Of a stretch of DNA of 64,000 nucleotides, positions 56,801 to 64,000 are shown in pieces (position 1 is the first letter of the stretch; every line of letters starts with the position of its first letter). Source of the stretch: Prevotella sp. UBA2725 (GTDB lineage Bacteria > Bacteroidota > Bacteroidia > Bacteroidales > Bacteroidaceae); the NCBI GenBank assembly GCA_002353825.1, contig DEKJ01000039.1, positions 11,427-75,426 of the forward strand, read 5' to 3'. Under the pieces are notes generated by a model. That model was not told the DNA's origin, ran no database searches, and saw only the letters and a list, made by a program, of their open reading frames with translations. A program made the translations under genes and the position numbers.

Positions 56801-57039
56801 TCACCATTGGTGCGGGCCTTCAGCTTACCGTTAGTAGCGTCAACTGTGAGCGCGATACCATCAATATCGGAGGCTACTGTACCCGTCGTGCCCTGAATTG
56901 ACACCGACGTGATTGTGGATGGGATACCGTTCTGGAAATCCCATTGAGCTGTGACATCCTGTGCCCATGACGACTGCGGCAGCAAAAGAATGCACAACAA
57001 TCCTAAGAATGAAAGAACCTTGTTCATATAGTTGTTCAT
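53872..57039 (-). CDS. Large secreted CE8 pectin methylesterase
   Basis: 1055 residues from the ATG at 57039 (57027 is an alternative). Signal peptide ending SSWAQ. About 600 residues of accessory beta domains follow, including an InlB/Flg_new-type repeat (about 455-520, YYAADGTTVLGTQTVEKDATI). The C-terminal right-handed beta-helix has the pectinesterase signatures: D764 in SYQDTYYSH, D788 in GIVDYLCGDGD, and FGRAW, equivalent to the catalytic Asp pair and the LGRPW Arg. These cleave methyl esters of homogalacturonan. The protein ends in YYNLAGQRVSK...GVLIHNGKKVIK, a short C-terminal motif common in Prevotella secreted proteins. Divergent from HTCS3, its likely regulator. Confidence 0.9.
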   Translation of the reverse strand: MNNYMNKVLSFLGLLCILLLPQSSWAQDVTAQWDFQNGIPSTITSVSIQGTTGTVASDIDGIALTVDATNGKLKARTNGDAQFNSGTIIQVPVKHAKDEVTVTSDGAAYTNYTIGGVAATEVTTTHAATAAEAKAGYVEIIGTGSSYLRRIAVTQKDQRQEKELYSTDFTDWPPIDRKSNNETPTTQSVTTLYSKENLTFTLCGVGVTPDGTNAKFTNPSITGYMQSAKFTGEVKVNEPYTMISTIKNLTKIVFHQAATGGKRGWAVAARKAGTTEWTVLFNQAIANSKGETDTIAIPDTLQDNVEVKFYNYALNQNAYMSDLALYGMVDLSNSPMLESLNVNGTAYSALDIFAETADGSQAATIEVSKSAKMPSADNPVTAVASNGTVGTITYTAKTDTTVVTIPVTLDEQTINYIATFVWKPDYTLTYYAADGTTVLGTQTVEKDATISSFGVADPSVETGYKFRGWTTQAGKGKKYTTSDVVTSDLSLYALVTAVETANDTARYDYNLGDEYFDPADHEAFTLTGSGKFHDSTHGWVFSDGDKIQLLMGAKGYVKLTLCKYTNAASTISLLDSKGDTLATTNAQASSDGNVAILNYAAEAGTYTLAFNGSAYLHALSIVNLGKAPFTQTGNWYVVKSGDATGLLTALEVAGTDTEARKYIYLPKGTYDFGSKVLNRVSGTNVSLIGEDEDSVVLVNKPEAEGINVTATLYNKSTGLYMQDLTLKNNYPYDTATGATGRAVALQDEGTQTICKRVKMLSYQDTYYSHNNSKGQYYFEDSEIHGIVDYLCGDGDAFFKHCVLFNEAGKSAHITANATSSDYGYVFDSCTVKLGDDDQYDFGRAWNGYARVAFLNTTLAGYAATKIRAARWEENGMNVMPQNFWEYNSLDENGNVISPSSNIVNFAFNGKTSAKETILSAKGAEHFALDSVFTTWKPATYTVQCAAPVVTLKDGTLSWAAVDGASAYLVYQDGELVVITDATTYEVSSTTGTWTVRAANVMGGLGAAGKATTATSIRTISAQTDNDNAPYYNLAGQRVSKTTKGVLIHNGKKVIK

Positions 57040-57085
57040 TTATAGATATGGTTATTTTATAGATAGTTTCTCTTAATATTCACCG

Positions 57086-57093
57086 CAAAAGTA
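57086..57093 (-). promoter_or_regulatory. -7 promoter element of the pectinesterase gene
   Basis: The reverse complement reads TACTTTTG, giving a leader of about 40 nt before the ATG at 57039. Confidence 0.5.
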
Positions 57094-57162
57094 ATAAAAA
57101 TAATAATGCCGCAAAAGACAACAGCAAATATTCACCCAAAAGTGGAAAATAATACCCCTTTT

Positions 57163-57197
57163 AGGAGTTAGGAGTTAGGAGATAGGAGTTAGGAGTT
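57163..57197. repeat. 7-bp tandem repeat
   Basis: Five units of AGGAGTT (the third is AGGAGAT) in the divergent promoter region between the pectinesterase and HTCS3 genes. They run directly into the 22-bp array. Confidence 0.8.
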
Positions 57198-57299
57198 CCA
57201 CGCTTTGGAACAGTCAATTCCAAGCTTTGGAACAGTCAATTCCAAGCTTTGGAACAGTCAATTCCAAGCTTTGGAACGGGCCATACCAAGGGCTGGAAC
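57198..57299. repeat. 22-bp palindromic tandem array between pectinesterase and HTCS3
   Basis: Units start at 57198, 57220, 57242 and 57264, with a partial one at 57286. Each contains the near-palindrome TTCCAAGCTTTGGAA. The array lies between the two divergent promoters, about 60 bp upstream of the HTCS3 -7 element, and is positioned to act as a multi-site operator. Confidence 0.85.
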
Positions 57300-57362
57300 T
57301 GCTGCGAAACAATTCTTTTCCCTTTTTTGTCGCCAAAGTCCTACATTCTGACAAATATTTCA

Positions 57363-57370
57363 TAATTTTG
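57363..57370 (+). promoter_or_regulatory. -7 promoter element of HTCS3, abutting the start codon
   Basis: TAATTTTG ends 5 nt before the ATG at 57376, as in HTCS1. The predicted transcription start coincides with the start codon, implying a leaderless mRNA. Confidence 0.55.
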
Positions 57371-57375
57371 CAAAT

Positions 57376-60300
57376 ATGAATATGAAGTTGAGAAACCTAC
57401 TATATATTATTGTTGCAGCTTTAGCACTGCCACTCACGGCTATTGCTCAGGTCGTCCCCTACCCTTTCCGCAGTTTCCCGCCTGTCAAACTGGGCACATC
57501 TGAGGGTGCTTCCTGCATGCTTTTCAACCGCATGGGACTGCTGATCGCCGGTACGAGCAACGGACTGAAGATATACGATGGCTACACGGTCGGTAGCCTT
57601 CGCTCTGATGCCTATACGCCGGGTTTGTTGCCTAACAACAACATCCGTTGCATTGAAGAAGATGATGAGGGATTTCTGTGGATCGGTACGCGCGACGGCC
57701 TCACACGCTATGATGAGCGCACGGGACTGACACGGACATTCCATCTGCCGGGTTCTGACCAGCGCATCATCTACACGCTCTATGCCGGACGGAACCACAA
57801 ACTATGGATTGGTACGGACGGCGGCCTTTCGGTGCTTGACACGCACACGGGCAATGTCTTCACATACAACAGCAACAACTCATGGCTTAAGACGCCTGAA
57901 GGCCTACATATCCACATGACGGGTTACAGTCCTAAAGCTATCGTGGAGACGCCACAGGGTGACCTCTACGTCGGTACATGGAACGCTGGACTGCTCCGTC
58001 TGCGCAAAGGCAGCCGGACCTTCGAGCGATTCCCCAAGCTTAACGACGCCAACTCGGCTTACTCGCTCCTCCTCGACAACCGCGGTCGGCTCTGGGTAGG
58101 ATCCTGGGGGTACGGCGTGATGCGTATTGACAACCCGCAGGATGTGTTCCATCCGCACGTCACCTACTACCCTTTCACGCCTGACCACTTCGACATCTTT
58201 CTGCATATTATCCAGGATCTCCGGACACACCGTATCTGGGCGTCTACACGTGAGGGCGTCTGCGCTATCAACCCTGACGAGAAAGGCGCGCAATGGCAAC
58301 AATTTACGAGCATCGGAAACACACAGCTCAGCTACTGCAATGACATCACGTTTGACCACAACGGCAACCTCTGGGTGCTCACACAGAACAATGGCATCAT
58401 CGAGACCACCCCTACTCCATCGCCCTTCCATATCTTCACCCTCGACCCCACAGGATTCAGCCAACCCGGCAATTTCGCCACTGCCATCCATACAGACGAT
58501 GGTATCTGGTTCTGGCTCGGCCTCAATCCTTATGGCATCGCGCTCTACAACCGGCTCACCGGTCAGACACTCTATAACAATAACATCCCCGGATTTGCCA
58601 CGATTCCACAGCGCCTCCTCGCCACAAGCTTCACAGCCATCACGAGACGACGTAACGGCGACTTATGGTTTGCCGACAACAACTATGGCATCATTGTGCG
58701 CAATGCTGCAAACAAGAAAGCGTACATTATTGACAACACTCAGAGTAAATGGCTGAGAGACAACTTCGTAAACACATTCCTTGAGAGTCGTGATGGTACA
58801 ATGTGGGTCGGCACAAGAAGCGGATTGAGCAGAGTGACTGCAAATAACAAAGCTACAGCCATGACGCTGAAAGCCGGCGCTTATGATGTCTCTGACTGTG
58901 ATATTCGGGGCATCAGTGAAGATCGCAGCGGCAATATCTGGATCGCTACCGATAACGAAGGTATCATTTGTATTCCACGACCGCAACGCAATAATCTGAA
59001 GCCAGTAGTGAGACAGTATGCCTTACGAAACCATAACTTAGCTGTCAACGATGCCAACACTGTTTACGAGGACCATCAAGGAAGGCTGTGGGCCATCTCC
59101 AACAGCGGCGGACTGTTCCTCTTAGATATTAAAACGAATGCGTTCACACCGGTAAATCATGCGTTTCATATCCCCGGCGACCGTGTGCTGGCCCTCACTG
59201 AAGATAAAGGGGGCAGCTTATGGCTGACAACGGATGAAGCTATTGTCCGACTGAGGGTGAAGGATAGTTTCGACCCAGACCCGGAAGTGTCGATATTTAC
59301 GCAAGATGACGGCCTGGGCAATGCTATCTTTTCCACCAACAGTATCTGCCAGTATGGGAAAGAGCTGTTCTTTGGCTCTCGGAGTGGATTTATTGCTTTC
59401 AACCCCACTACCCTCTTTGCAGGCAGGAAAGACAAAGCGAACATCGTCGTTACAGGAATAGAAATTGATGACGAGCCCTGGACCTCTCTCAACGACTCTA
59501 CACTCAAAGCGCGTATCTCCAAGGAGATGCCTGAGTTTACAAAGAGGGTGACCCTGACGCCTGACATCCGAAAGATAGCCTTCAACTTTGCGCGGCTCTG
59601 CTATGGCAACGCTCATAAGACGCTCTACGCATATCGACTGGAAGGCTATGACGACGAATGGAACTACTGCCGAGGCAACAATCATCATGCTGTCTTCCAG
59701 AATCTTCCTTCCGGCACCTACCATCTCTATATCCGTGCTACAGACAGTCAAGGTCACTGGCAGCAGATGCCCTACTCGATCACCGTGCGTGTGCTGCCGC
59801 CTTGGTATGCTTCCTGGTGGGCTTACCTCATTTATGTTGCCCTGCTCATCCTTGCTGTTGTATCGGGTATTGAATGGTACAAACGCCACTTGCGCACACA
59901 AAACAGTCTGAAGATGGGCGTCATCCTGACAAATATCACACACGAACTACTCACTCCGCTCACGGTCATCTCGGCTACGATCTATAAGCTGCGGCAGCAG
60001 GCACCGGTATATGAGAATGAATATCAAGTCATTGACGGAAATATCAATCGCCTGACACGTCTGCTCCGACAGATTTTAGAGGTACGCAAGAGTCAGGCCG
60101 GTCAGCTCCGACTACAGGTAAGCCGTGCTGATCTCACTGCTTTTGTCCGCGAAAGAATAGAAAGTATCAGGCCAATGGCTGAGAAACAACTGCTGCGTGT
60201 CACTGAGAACATACTAGAGAAAGCAACGATGGCGTGGTTCGACCCTGATAAACTCGACAAGATCATCTATAACCTCTTGTCTAATGCCATCAAATATAAC

Positions 60301-61479
60301 CGAGAGGGAGGAATGATTAATCTGACTCTGACAGTGAAAGACGGCATGGCTACCATCAGCGTGGCTGACAACGGCATAGGGATGTCGAAAGACCAGTTGA
60401 AACATCTCTATACTCGGTTCTTTGATGGAAACTATCGTAAACAGAATGTAGGCGGAACGGGTATCGGTCTGGCGCTGGTCCACGAACTGGTTGCCCTGCA
60501 TCACGGCACGATAGACTGTCAGAGCGAAGAGGGTAGGGGAACGACCTTTACCGTCGTCATTCCTATCAAGAAGAGTGCATACAGCCCACAAGAGACAGAC
60601 TCATCCGAAGCAAGTAAAGCTAAGGATAATGCGACAGCACGGGAGATAATGTCAGAAGCGCTAAACGGGGAGTCTGATGCCAATCCTCGAATCACCCATC
60701 AGTCGGTACTGGTGAAGGCTAACGCTCCCAGGGTGCTGCTCGTAGAAGACAATGCTGACCTGCTCGAGCTGATGCGACAAGCGCTCTCTAAACAGTATCA
60801 TGTGTTCACTGCTCACAACGGTAAACAAGCATGGAACATCATTCAGAAAGAACCGCTGGATCTCGTGATATCGGATGTTATGATGCCTGTCATGGATGGA
60901 TTGGAACTTACAAAACTTATCAAAGGGGATAACAGCTATTGGCAATTGCCGGTTATCTTGCTGACTGCCAAAGATAAACAAGAAGATAAGAACGAAGGCT
61001 ATGCCACTGGTGCAGATGCTTATCTGACCAAGCCATTCTCTTTCGAAGAGCTGATTCTTCGCGCGGATATGCTTCTCACAAACCGGGAAAAGACACGTCA
61101 ACGGGCTTCGAAAGAGGCAAAGAGTGAAGCTGCAAACGATGTACAAGTGCATAGCAGCGATCCTGACAAGGTATTCTTAGAGAAAGCGAACGATATGATC
61201 ATGGAACATTTGGAAGACACAGGATACGACCGTGAACGTTTCGCTCAAGACATGCTTGTGAGTTCGTCCACGCTCTATAATAAGATTCGAACACTGACAG
61301 GGAAAACAATCACGGAATATGTCAATGACATCCGCCTGAACGAAGCCTGTAAAATTCTGGCAGCTGAACCGAATGCTACCATCGCCGATGTCGCTGCCCG
61401 GGTCGGTTTCAATACCCCGAAATATTTCTCACGGTTATTTAAAAATAAATATGGGGTAGGGCCGAAAGAGTATAAGTAA
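57376..61479 (+). CDS. Hybrid two-component system regulator (HTCS3), probably pectin-responsive
   Basis: 1367 residues. Signal peptide about 1-25 (ending AIAQ). Reg_prop propeller repeats (about 40-720, with WIGTRDGLTRYD and WVGSWGYGVMRID blades); Y_Y_Y domain (about 735-805); membrane helix (about 812-832); HisKA with H856 in NITHELLTPL, where the usual Arg of HELRTPL is Leu; HATPase (DNGIGMSKDQL, GGTGIGLALV); a receiver with D1167 in SDVMMPVMDG; and an AraC-type helix-turn-helix (about 1265-1365). It is divergent from the pectin methylesterase gene, so a pectic oligosaccharide signal is the natural guess. Further pectin genes are not in the window. Confidence 0.94.
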   Translation: MNMKLRNLLYIIVAALALPLTAIAQVVPYPFRSFPPVKLGTSEGASCMLFNRMGLLIAGTSNGLKIYDGYTVGSLRSDAYTPGLLPNNNIRCIEEDDEGFLWIGTRDGLTRYDERTGLTRTFHLPGSDQRIIYTLYAGRNHKLWIGTDGGLSVLDTHTGNVFTYNSNNSWLKTPEGLHIHMTGYSPKAIVETPQGDLYVGTWNAGLLRLRKGSRTFERFPKLNDANSAYSLLLDNRGRLWVGSWGYGVMRIDNPQDVFHPHVTYYPFTPDHFDIFLHIIQDLRTHRIWASTREGVCAINPDEKGAQWQQFTSIGNTQLSYCNDITFDHNGNLWVLTQNNGIIETTPTPSPFHIFTLDPTGFSQPGNFATAIHTDDGIWFWLGLNPYGIALYNRLTGQTLYNNNIPGFATIPQRLLATSFTAITRRRNGDLWFADNNYGIIVRNAANKKAYIIDNTQSKWLRDNFVNTFLESRDGTMWVGTRSGLSRVTANNKATAMTLKAGAYDVSDCDIRGISEDRSGNIWIATDNEGIICIPRPQRNNLKPVVRQYALRNHNLAVNDANTVYEDHQGRLWAISNSGGLFLLDIKTNAFTPVNHAFHIPGDRVLALTEDKGGSLWLTTDEAIVRLRVKDSFDPDPEVSIFTQDDGLGNAIFSTNSICQYGKELFFGSRSGFIAFNPTTLFAGRKDKANIVVTGIEIDDEPWTSLNDSTLKARISKEMPEFTKRVTLTPDIRKIAFNFARLCYGNAHKTLYAYRLEGYDDEWNYCRGNNHHAVFQNLPSGTYHLYIRATDSQGHWQQMPYSITVRVLPPWYASWWAYLIYVALLILAVVSGIEWYKRHLRTQNSLKMGVILTNITHELLTPLTVISATIYKLRQQAPVYENEYQVIDGNINRLTRLLRQILEVRKSQAGQLRLQVSRADLTAFVRERIESIRPMAEKQLLRVTENILEKATMAWFDPDKLDKIIYNLLSNAIKYNREGGMINLTLTVKDGMATISVADNGIGMSKDQLKHLYTRFFDGNYRKQNVGGTGIGLALVHELVALHHGTIDCQSEEGRGTTFTVVIPIKKSAYSPQETDSSEASKAKDNATAREIMSEALNGESDANPRITHQSVLVKANAPRVLLVEDNADLLELMRQALSKQYHVFTAHNGKQAWNIIQKEPLDLVISDVMMPVMDGLELTKLIKGDNSYWQLPVILLTAKDKQEDKNEGYATGADAYLTKPFSFEELILRADMLLTNREKTRQRASKEAKSEAANDVQVHSSDPDKVFLEKANDMIMEHLEDTGYDRERFAQDMLVSSSTLYNKIRTLTGKTITEYVNDIRLNEACKILAAEPNATIADVAARVGFNTPKYFSRLFKNKYGVGPKEYK

Positions 61480-61487
61480 GTAGCCCT

Positions 61488-61642
61488 CTGGGCCCTCTCC
61501 CATCCCTTCCCCCACCCAGGGAAAAGGCAAAATAGTATCTTAGGTGTTGCACTCGTGGTCGCCCATGTTGGTAAGAAAAGCATCAACGCCTGAAACATAT
61601 TAGCCCTCCCTCTGGATGGGGGGAGGGTGGGGAGAGGGCCGT
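61488..61642. repeat. Inverted pair of C-rich and G-rich motifs after HTCS3
   Basis: A C-rich motif containing GCCCTCTCCCATCCCTTCCC (from about 61490) and a G-rich motif ending GGGTGGGGAGAGGGCC (to about 61640) are near reverse complements around about 80 bp. The same pair type surrounds the AT-rich insert at 49445-49712. Confidence 0.6.
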
Positions 61643-61663
61643 CGAGAGCAGTAAAGGGCTTTT

Positions 61664-62278
61664 TTAGAAGATATTCTGCGAGAATATCGCCTTTCTCACA
61701 TCATCCTCATGATCATAGATGAAACGGGCAACGATACTCGAAAGAATAGCTGAGGTTGTAAGCGACAACGGATACTTCAGACGATCAAGAATACTCTTCA
61801 GCGCCGGATCAATATAGATTGTCGCCGGACGACCGCCCCCAGTCTTATATTGTTTAGCCAGATCAAGGAAGAGATCCCAGGAATCTGCAGAATCGTCTTT
61901 CTGAACATGATATTCCTTCATCGTGTTCTCCTTCAAAGGACGACCACGCTGCTGACGCTCATCGGAACCTTCACGCTGATGCTCAGAGCCGATGGGACGA
62001 TTGGAGCGCTCAACAATAGATTCTTCCTGAGCGCGGTCTCCATGAGAAGACTCCAAAGCATTAGTTTCAGAAGCATTCTCCGTGGAGTGGGAGACATTCT
62101 GTGCTGCAGGAGCTTCTTCTTTAACAGCCTCTACAGACTCTTTCTCTTCCGCATTCTTTGTAGTCGATTGTTCTTCAGCGGTTTTTGCGTTAGCATTGCC
62201 ACCATCCTGAAGATCTCTCACGAGGTCAGCAAGACTTCCTGGCAATGTCACTCTTGTTTTATTTGTTTTTCCAGCCAT
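61664..62278 (-). CDS. Small basic/acidic protein downstream of ParA, probable ParB-like partner
   Basis: 204 residues. The N-terminal residues include GSLADLVRDLQDG. A long low-complexity, Glu/Ala/Ser/Asn-rich and probably disordered middle runs from about 25 to 120. The folded C-terminal part (about 130-204) reads TGGGRPATIYIDPALKSILDRLK and then TTSAILSSIVARFIYDHEDDV. It resembles a ribbon-helix-helix-like or DUF3408-like DNA-binding end. Genes of this shape follow ParA genes on Bacteroidales plasmids and conjugative elements. DNA binding and partition are inferred from position and the fold-like pattern, not from a recognised catalytic motif. Confidence 0.65.
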   Translation of the reverse strand: MAGKTNKTRVTLPGSLADLVRDLQDGGNANAKTAEEQSTTKNAEEKESVEAVKEEAPAAQNVSHSTENASETNALESSHGDRAQEESIVERSNRPIGSEHQREGSDERQQRGRPLKENTMKEYHVQKDDSADSWDLFLDLAKQYKTGGGRPATIYIDPALKSILDRLKYPLSLTTSAILSSIVARFIYDHEDDVRKAIFSQNIF

Positions 62279-62316
62279 CGTAGGTATATATTTATATGTG
62301 TGTTTATTTATATGTA

Positions 62317-62342
62317 TGTATATACAATATAATGTATATACA
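62317..62342. repeat. Paired TGTATATACA palindromes between parA and its partner gene
   Basis: TGTATATACA occurs at 62317-62326 and 62333-62342, 16 bp apart, within an 82-bp AT-rich gap. Possible operator or centromere-like sites for the ParA partner, although simple AT-rich sequence makes chance occurrence likely. Confidence 0.35.
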
Positions 62343-62360
62343 AATGTATGTATATTTATA

Positions 62361-63026
62361 TTATTCGCGCATTCTGCGGATCATGAAGTCGAAAGCAAGC
62401 TTGACAGCATCACGCTGAGAAGGTGTTATCTCCAAGGTATTAATACGCTTTAAAGAAGCGCGCGCAGTAATACGAGGAGTAACAGCACCCAACTGTTTGA
62501 AAATAGCATCCGTCTGTTTCCACATACGAAGTTCATCAGCGGTACCAATACGTACATCAATACGGTTTGGCACAAAGAACAGTTTTGCAGACATCTGTGG
62601 AGTAGCAGCCCGAAGCGCGTTGATAACCTGAACAAAGGTACCAGTAGAATCAAGGGTCTTCTCCTCATATTCATAAGGGCAGACGATGAAATCAGCATTC
62701 GTGAACATTGGAACTAAACCATCTTCGGAAACATTACCAGGAGAGTCAAACAAAACAAAACCCTCTGTCTCTGCAGCAGAATCCATCAGTTGCTGCATAA
62801 TCTCTGGAGCCTGTACATCGAAATCCTGAACTTCATAAGGTGGCTCAAGGGTAGGGTAGAGCTCCAAATCCTTCTTGCGTTGCATCTTAATGGTCTTCTG
62901 CAGGTCAGTATCAATAACACAGACCTGCTGCTTTTTCCAAGCCAAATAATTGGCAAAGAGGATACAAAGCGTAGATTTACCTACACCACCTTTCTGGTTT
63001 GCGAAAACTATCTTTCTGTTCTTCAT
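62361..63026 (-). CDS. parA: ParA-family partition ATPase
   Basis: About 221 residues from the ATG at 63026; the longer frame adds an implausible AT-rich leader peptide. Deviant Walker A KGGVGKST at residues 12-19 (signature Lys K12, catalytic Lys K17). Walker A' region VCVIDTDLQKTIK; Walker B-like FVLFDSPGNV. This is the ParA/MinD/Soj class of small ATPases that segregate DNA with a DNA-binding partner. It lacks the N-terminal helix-turn-helix of type Ia ParA, so autoregulation would rest on the partner. The downstream gene and adjacent AT-rich DNA suggest a partition module of a plasmid-like or integrated element, or of a chromosome. Confidence 0.9.
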   Translation of the reverse strand: MKNRKIVFANQKGGVGKSTLCILFANYLAWKKQQVCVIDTDLQKTIKMQRKKDLELYPTLEPPYEVQDFDVQAPEIMQQLMDSAAETEGFVLFDSPGNVSEDGLVPMFTNADFIVCPYEYEEKTLDSTGTFVQVINALRAATPQMSAKLFFVPNRIDVRIGTADELRMWKQTDAIFKQLGAVTPRITARASLKRINTLEITPSQRDAVKLAFDFMIRRMRE

Positions 63027-63029
63027 AGT

Positions 63030-63895
63030 CGAGAAACCTTTATATACATTATTATATATGTAATCAGCAATATATGTAAACAAGTAGAGAAATATTCATG
63101 TAAATATATATTAGTATACACAAATACATAAACATAACTATAAATGAATACATGTGCAAATTTAACCATAAATATTTAGACGTGCAAATAAATAGAGAAG
63201 TTTTTATTGATAAAAATGAAAAAGCAAAGATATAGTTATATGTTTATTTTAAAGTGCACATATGTATTTATTTCGATATATGTATATATAACAAATAAAG
63301 TAGTATATATATATGTATTTATATTAGATAACGAGATAGAAATATCAAAGAGGGAGAAAGAAGAGCTCACAAAAAAGATCAAGCAACGATGAAATCGACT
63401 AAAATTAATAAATAAAGATATATTTATATAGTTAAGTAATCCATAACTTCTTAATAATTAAGAGAAAAAAAGTGCTGAAAAGCAATAATAGAAAAGGGTA
63501 GGGTATACAACTAAAATGCTTTATATAAAAATATAGATATAGTCTTATATATTAATACAAATATACACATATATTTAGCACGATAGCGATGAAATGGATA
63601 AAGATATAGAGATAAGAATATATATACATATAGAAGTATTTGTTTATTTGTATATTTATATTTATAAATAATATTTTAAGGATATAAAGATATAGATAGG
63701 CAAATATATAAAGTTAGATATATGGTTATATATATATAGAAATATGGGGGTATATTGTTATATAAATATAAGTATATATATATTGAAAAGAAAGGTAAAC
63801 GCTATGATAATATACTATGTGAGATAAATATATATATGCGTATTTATATATGTATAAGTACATAAGAATAGTAAAGTTTGGAGTAGAAAAGTCAT
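63030..63895. other. Extremely AT-rich gene-free region beside parA
   Basis: About 870 bp made almost entirely of A and T, with abundant TATATA, ATATAGATATAG and TTTATATTTATA tracts. No convincing gene is present, although short open frames occur by chance. The composition differs sharply from the rest of the window. It could be a replication origin, a partition site or an insertion boundary. I see no clean iterons or DnaA boxes. Confidence 0.6.
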
Positions 63896-63907
63896 CAAGC
63901 AGGCATA

Positions 63908-63945
63908 TCAACCCTTCCCCTTTGGGGAAGGGATTAAGGGTTAGG
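63908..63945. repeat. Palindromic dispersed motif near the right end
   Basis: CCTTCCCCTTTGGGGAAGGG forms a hairpin and is followed by ATTAAGGGTTAGGGC. It is related to the C-rich/G-rich motifs at 42507-42545, 49445-49712 and 61488-61642. Confidence 0.5.
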
Positions 63946-64000
63946 GCTATATGGGATAGCTTAAAAATAACACTACATTCACTAGTGTCCACTAAACTTC

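Noticed and set aside
53788..56901. 1037-codon open frame on the + strand opposite the pectinesterase gene
   Set aside because: It mirrors the pectinesterase codons, lacks a signal or domain, and the minus-strand protein has clear CE8 motifs and a promoter.
57163..57299. CRISPR array
   Set aside because: Units are contiguous tandem repeats without unique spacers, and no cas genes are present.
62317..62342. Strong claim of a parS centromere
   Set aside because: The two TGTATATACA copies lie in simple AT-rich DNA where such palindromes arise by chance; kept only as a weak feature.
63030..63895. Small genes in the AT-rich region (for example 63207-63392)
   Set aside because: Composition-driven open frames rich in Ile, Tyr and Lys, without start context or homology-like features.

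Overview
The window looks like chromosomal DNA of a Prevotella-type member of the Bacteroidales. It carries three polysaccharide-utilisation regions built on SusC/SusD pairs and three giant hybrid two-component regulators (HTCS). It also has an ECF sigma/FecR/STN-SusC cassette, and promoters fitting the Bacteroidetes -7 consensus TAnnTTTG occur before most transcription units. The genus is inferred from gene content and style. The species cannot be read from the sequence.

Layout: (1) 1-13833 is a glycan region: a partial GH30 hydrolase, HTCS1, an ECF sigma factor, a FecR anti-sigma factor, an STN-containing SusC, a SusD lipoprotein and a GH27-type alpha-galactosidase. (2) 14012-15574 is an AAA-ATPase-like/PD-(D/E)XK protein whose promoter lies inside a perfect palindrome, followed by a small secreted protein on the opposite strand. 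(3) 16392-25751 is a defence island: type I restriction-modification (hsdM, hsdS, a Fic protein, hsdR, a YgjP-like metallopeptidase) plus the remnant of a secreted nuclease gene. (4) 25767-36269 is a second utilisation locus: a TPR/HTH membrane regulator diverges from a susC that carries both a frameshift and a premature stop, then susD, a GH30_3-like lipoprotein, a surface glycan-binding lipoprotein and a clan GH-A hydrolase. The gene set resembles beta-1,6-glucan loci. (5) 36815-53376 is a xylan-type locus: a GPH sugar symporter, HTCS2, SusC, SusD, a TIG-type surface glycan-binding protein, a GH10 xylanase with two carbohydrate-binding modules inserted in its catalytic domain, and a KdgK-like sugar kinase. 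(6) 53872-61479 is a large CE8 pectin methylesterase divergent from HTCS3. (7) 61664-64000 is a ParA ATPase with a small partner protein next to roughly 900 bp of extremely AT-rich, gene-free DNA.

Working model: in each locus a membrane regulator senses a breakdown product. SusC/SusD and surface lipoproteins bind and import oligosaccharides after surface cleavage by GH30 or GH10, and periplasmic enzymes, the symporter and the kinase complete catabolism. The type I operon appears split into two units: hsdM-hsdS from one promoter and fic-hsdR-peptidase from another.

The intergenic regions are unusually structured. There are two copies of a composite nested-palindrome element of about 350-400 bp, partial copies of it, 22-bp tandem arrays at three unrelated sites, paired C-rich/G-rich inverted motifs and one very long hairpin. 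These, the doubly damaged susC, the palindromic promoter and the apparently leaderless HTCS starts are the least ordinary things here. No rRNA, tRNA, CRISPR array or complete insertion sequence was recognised.
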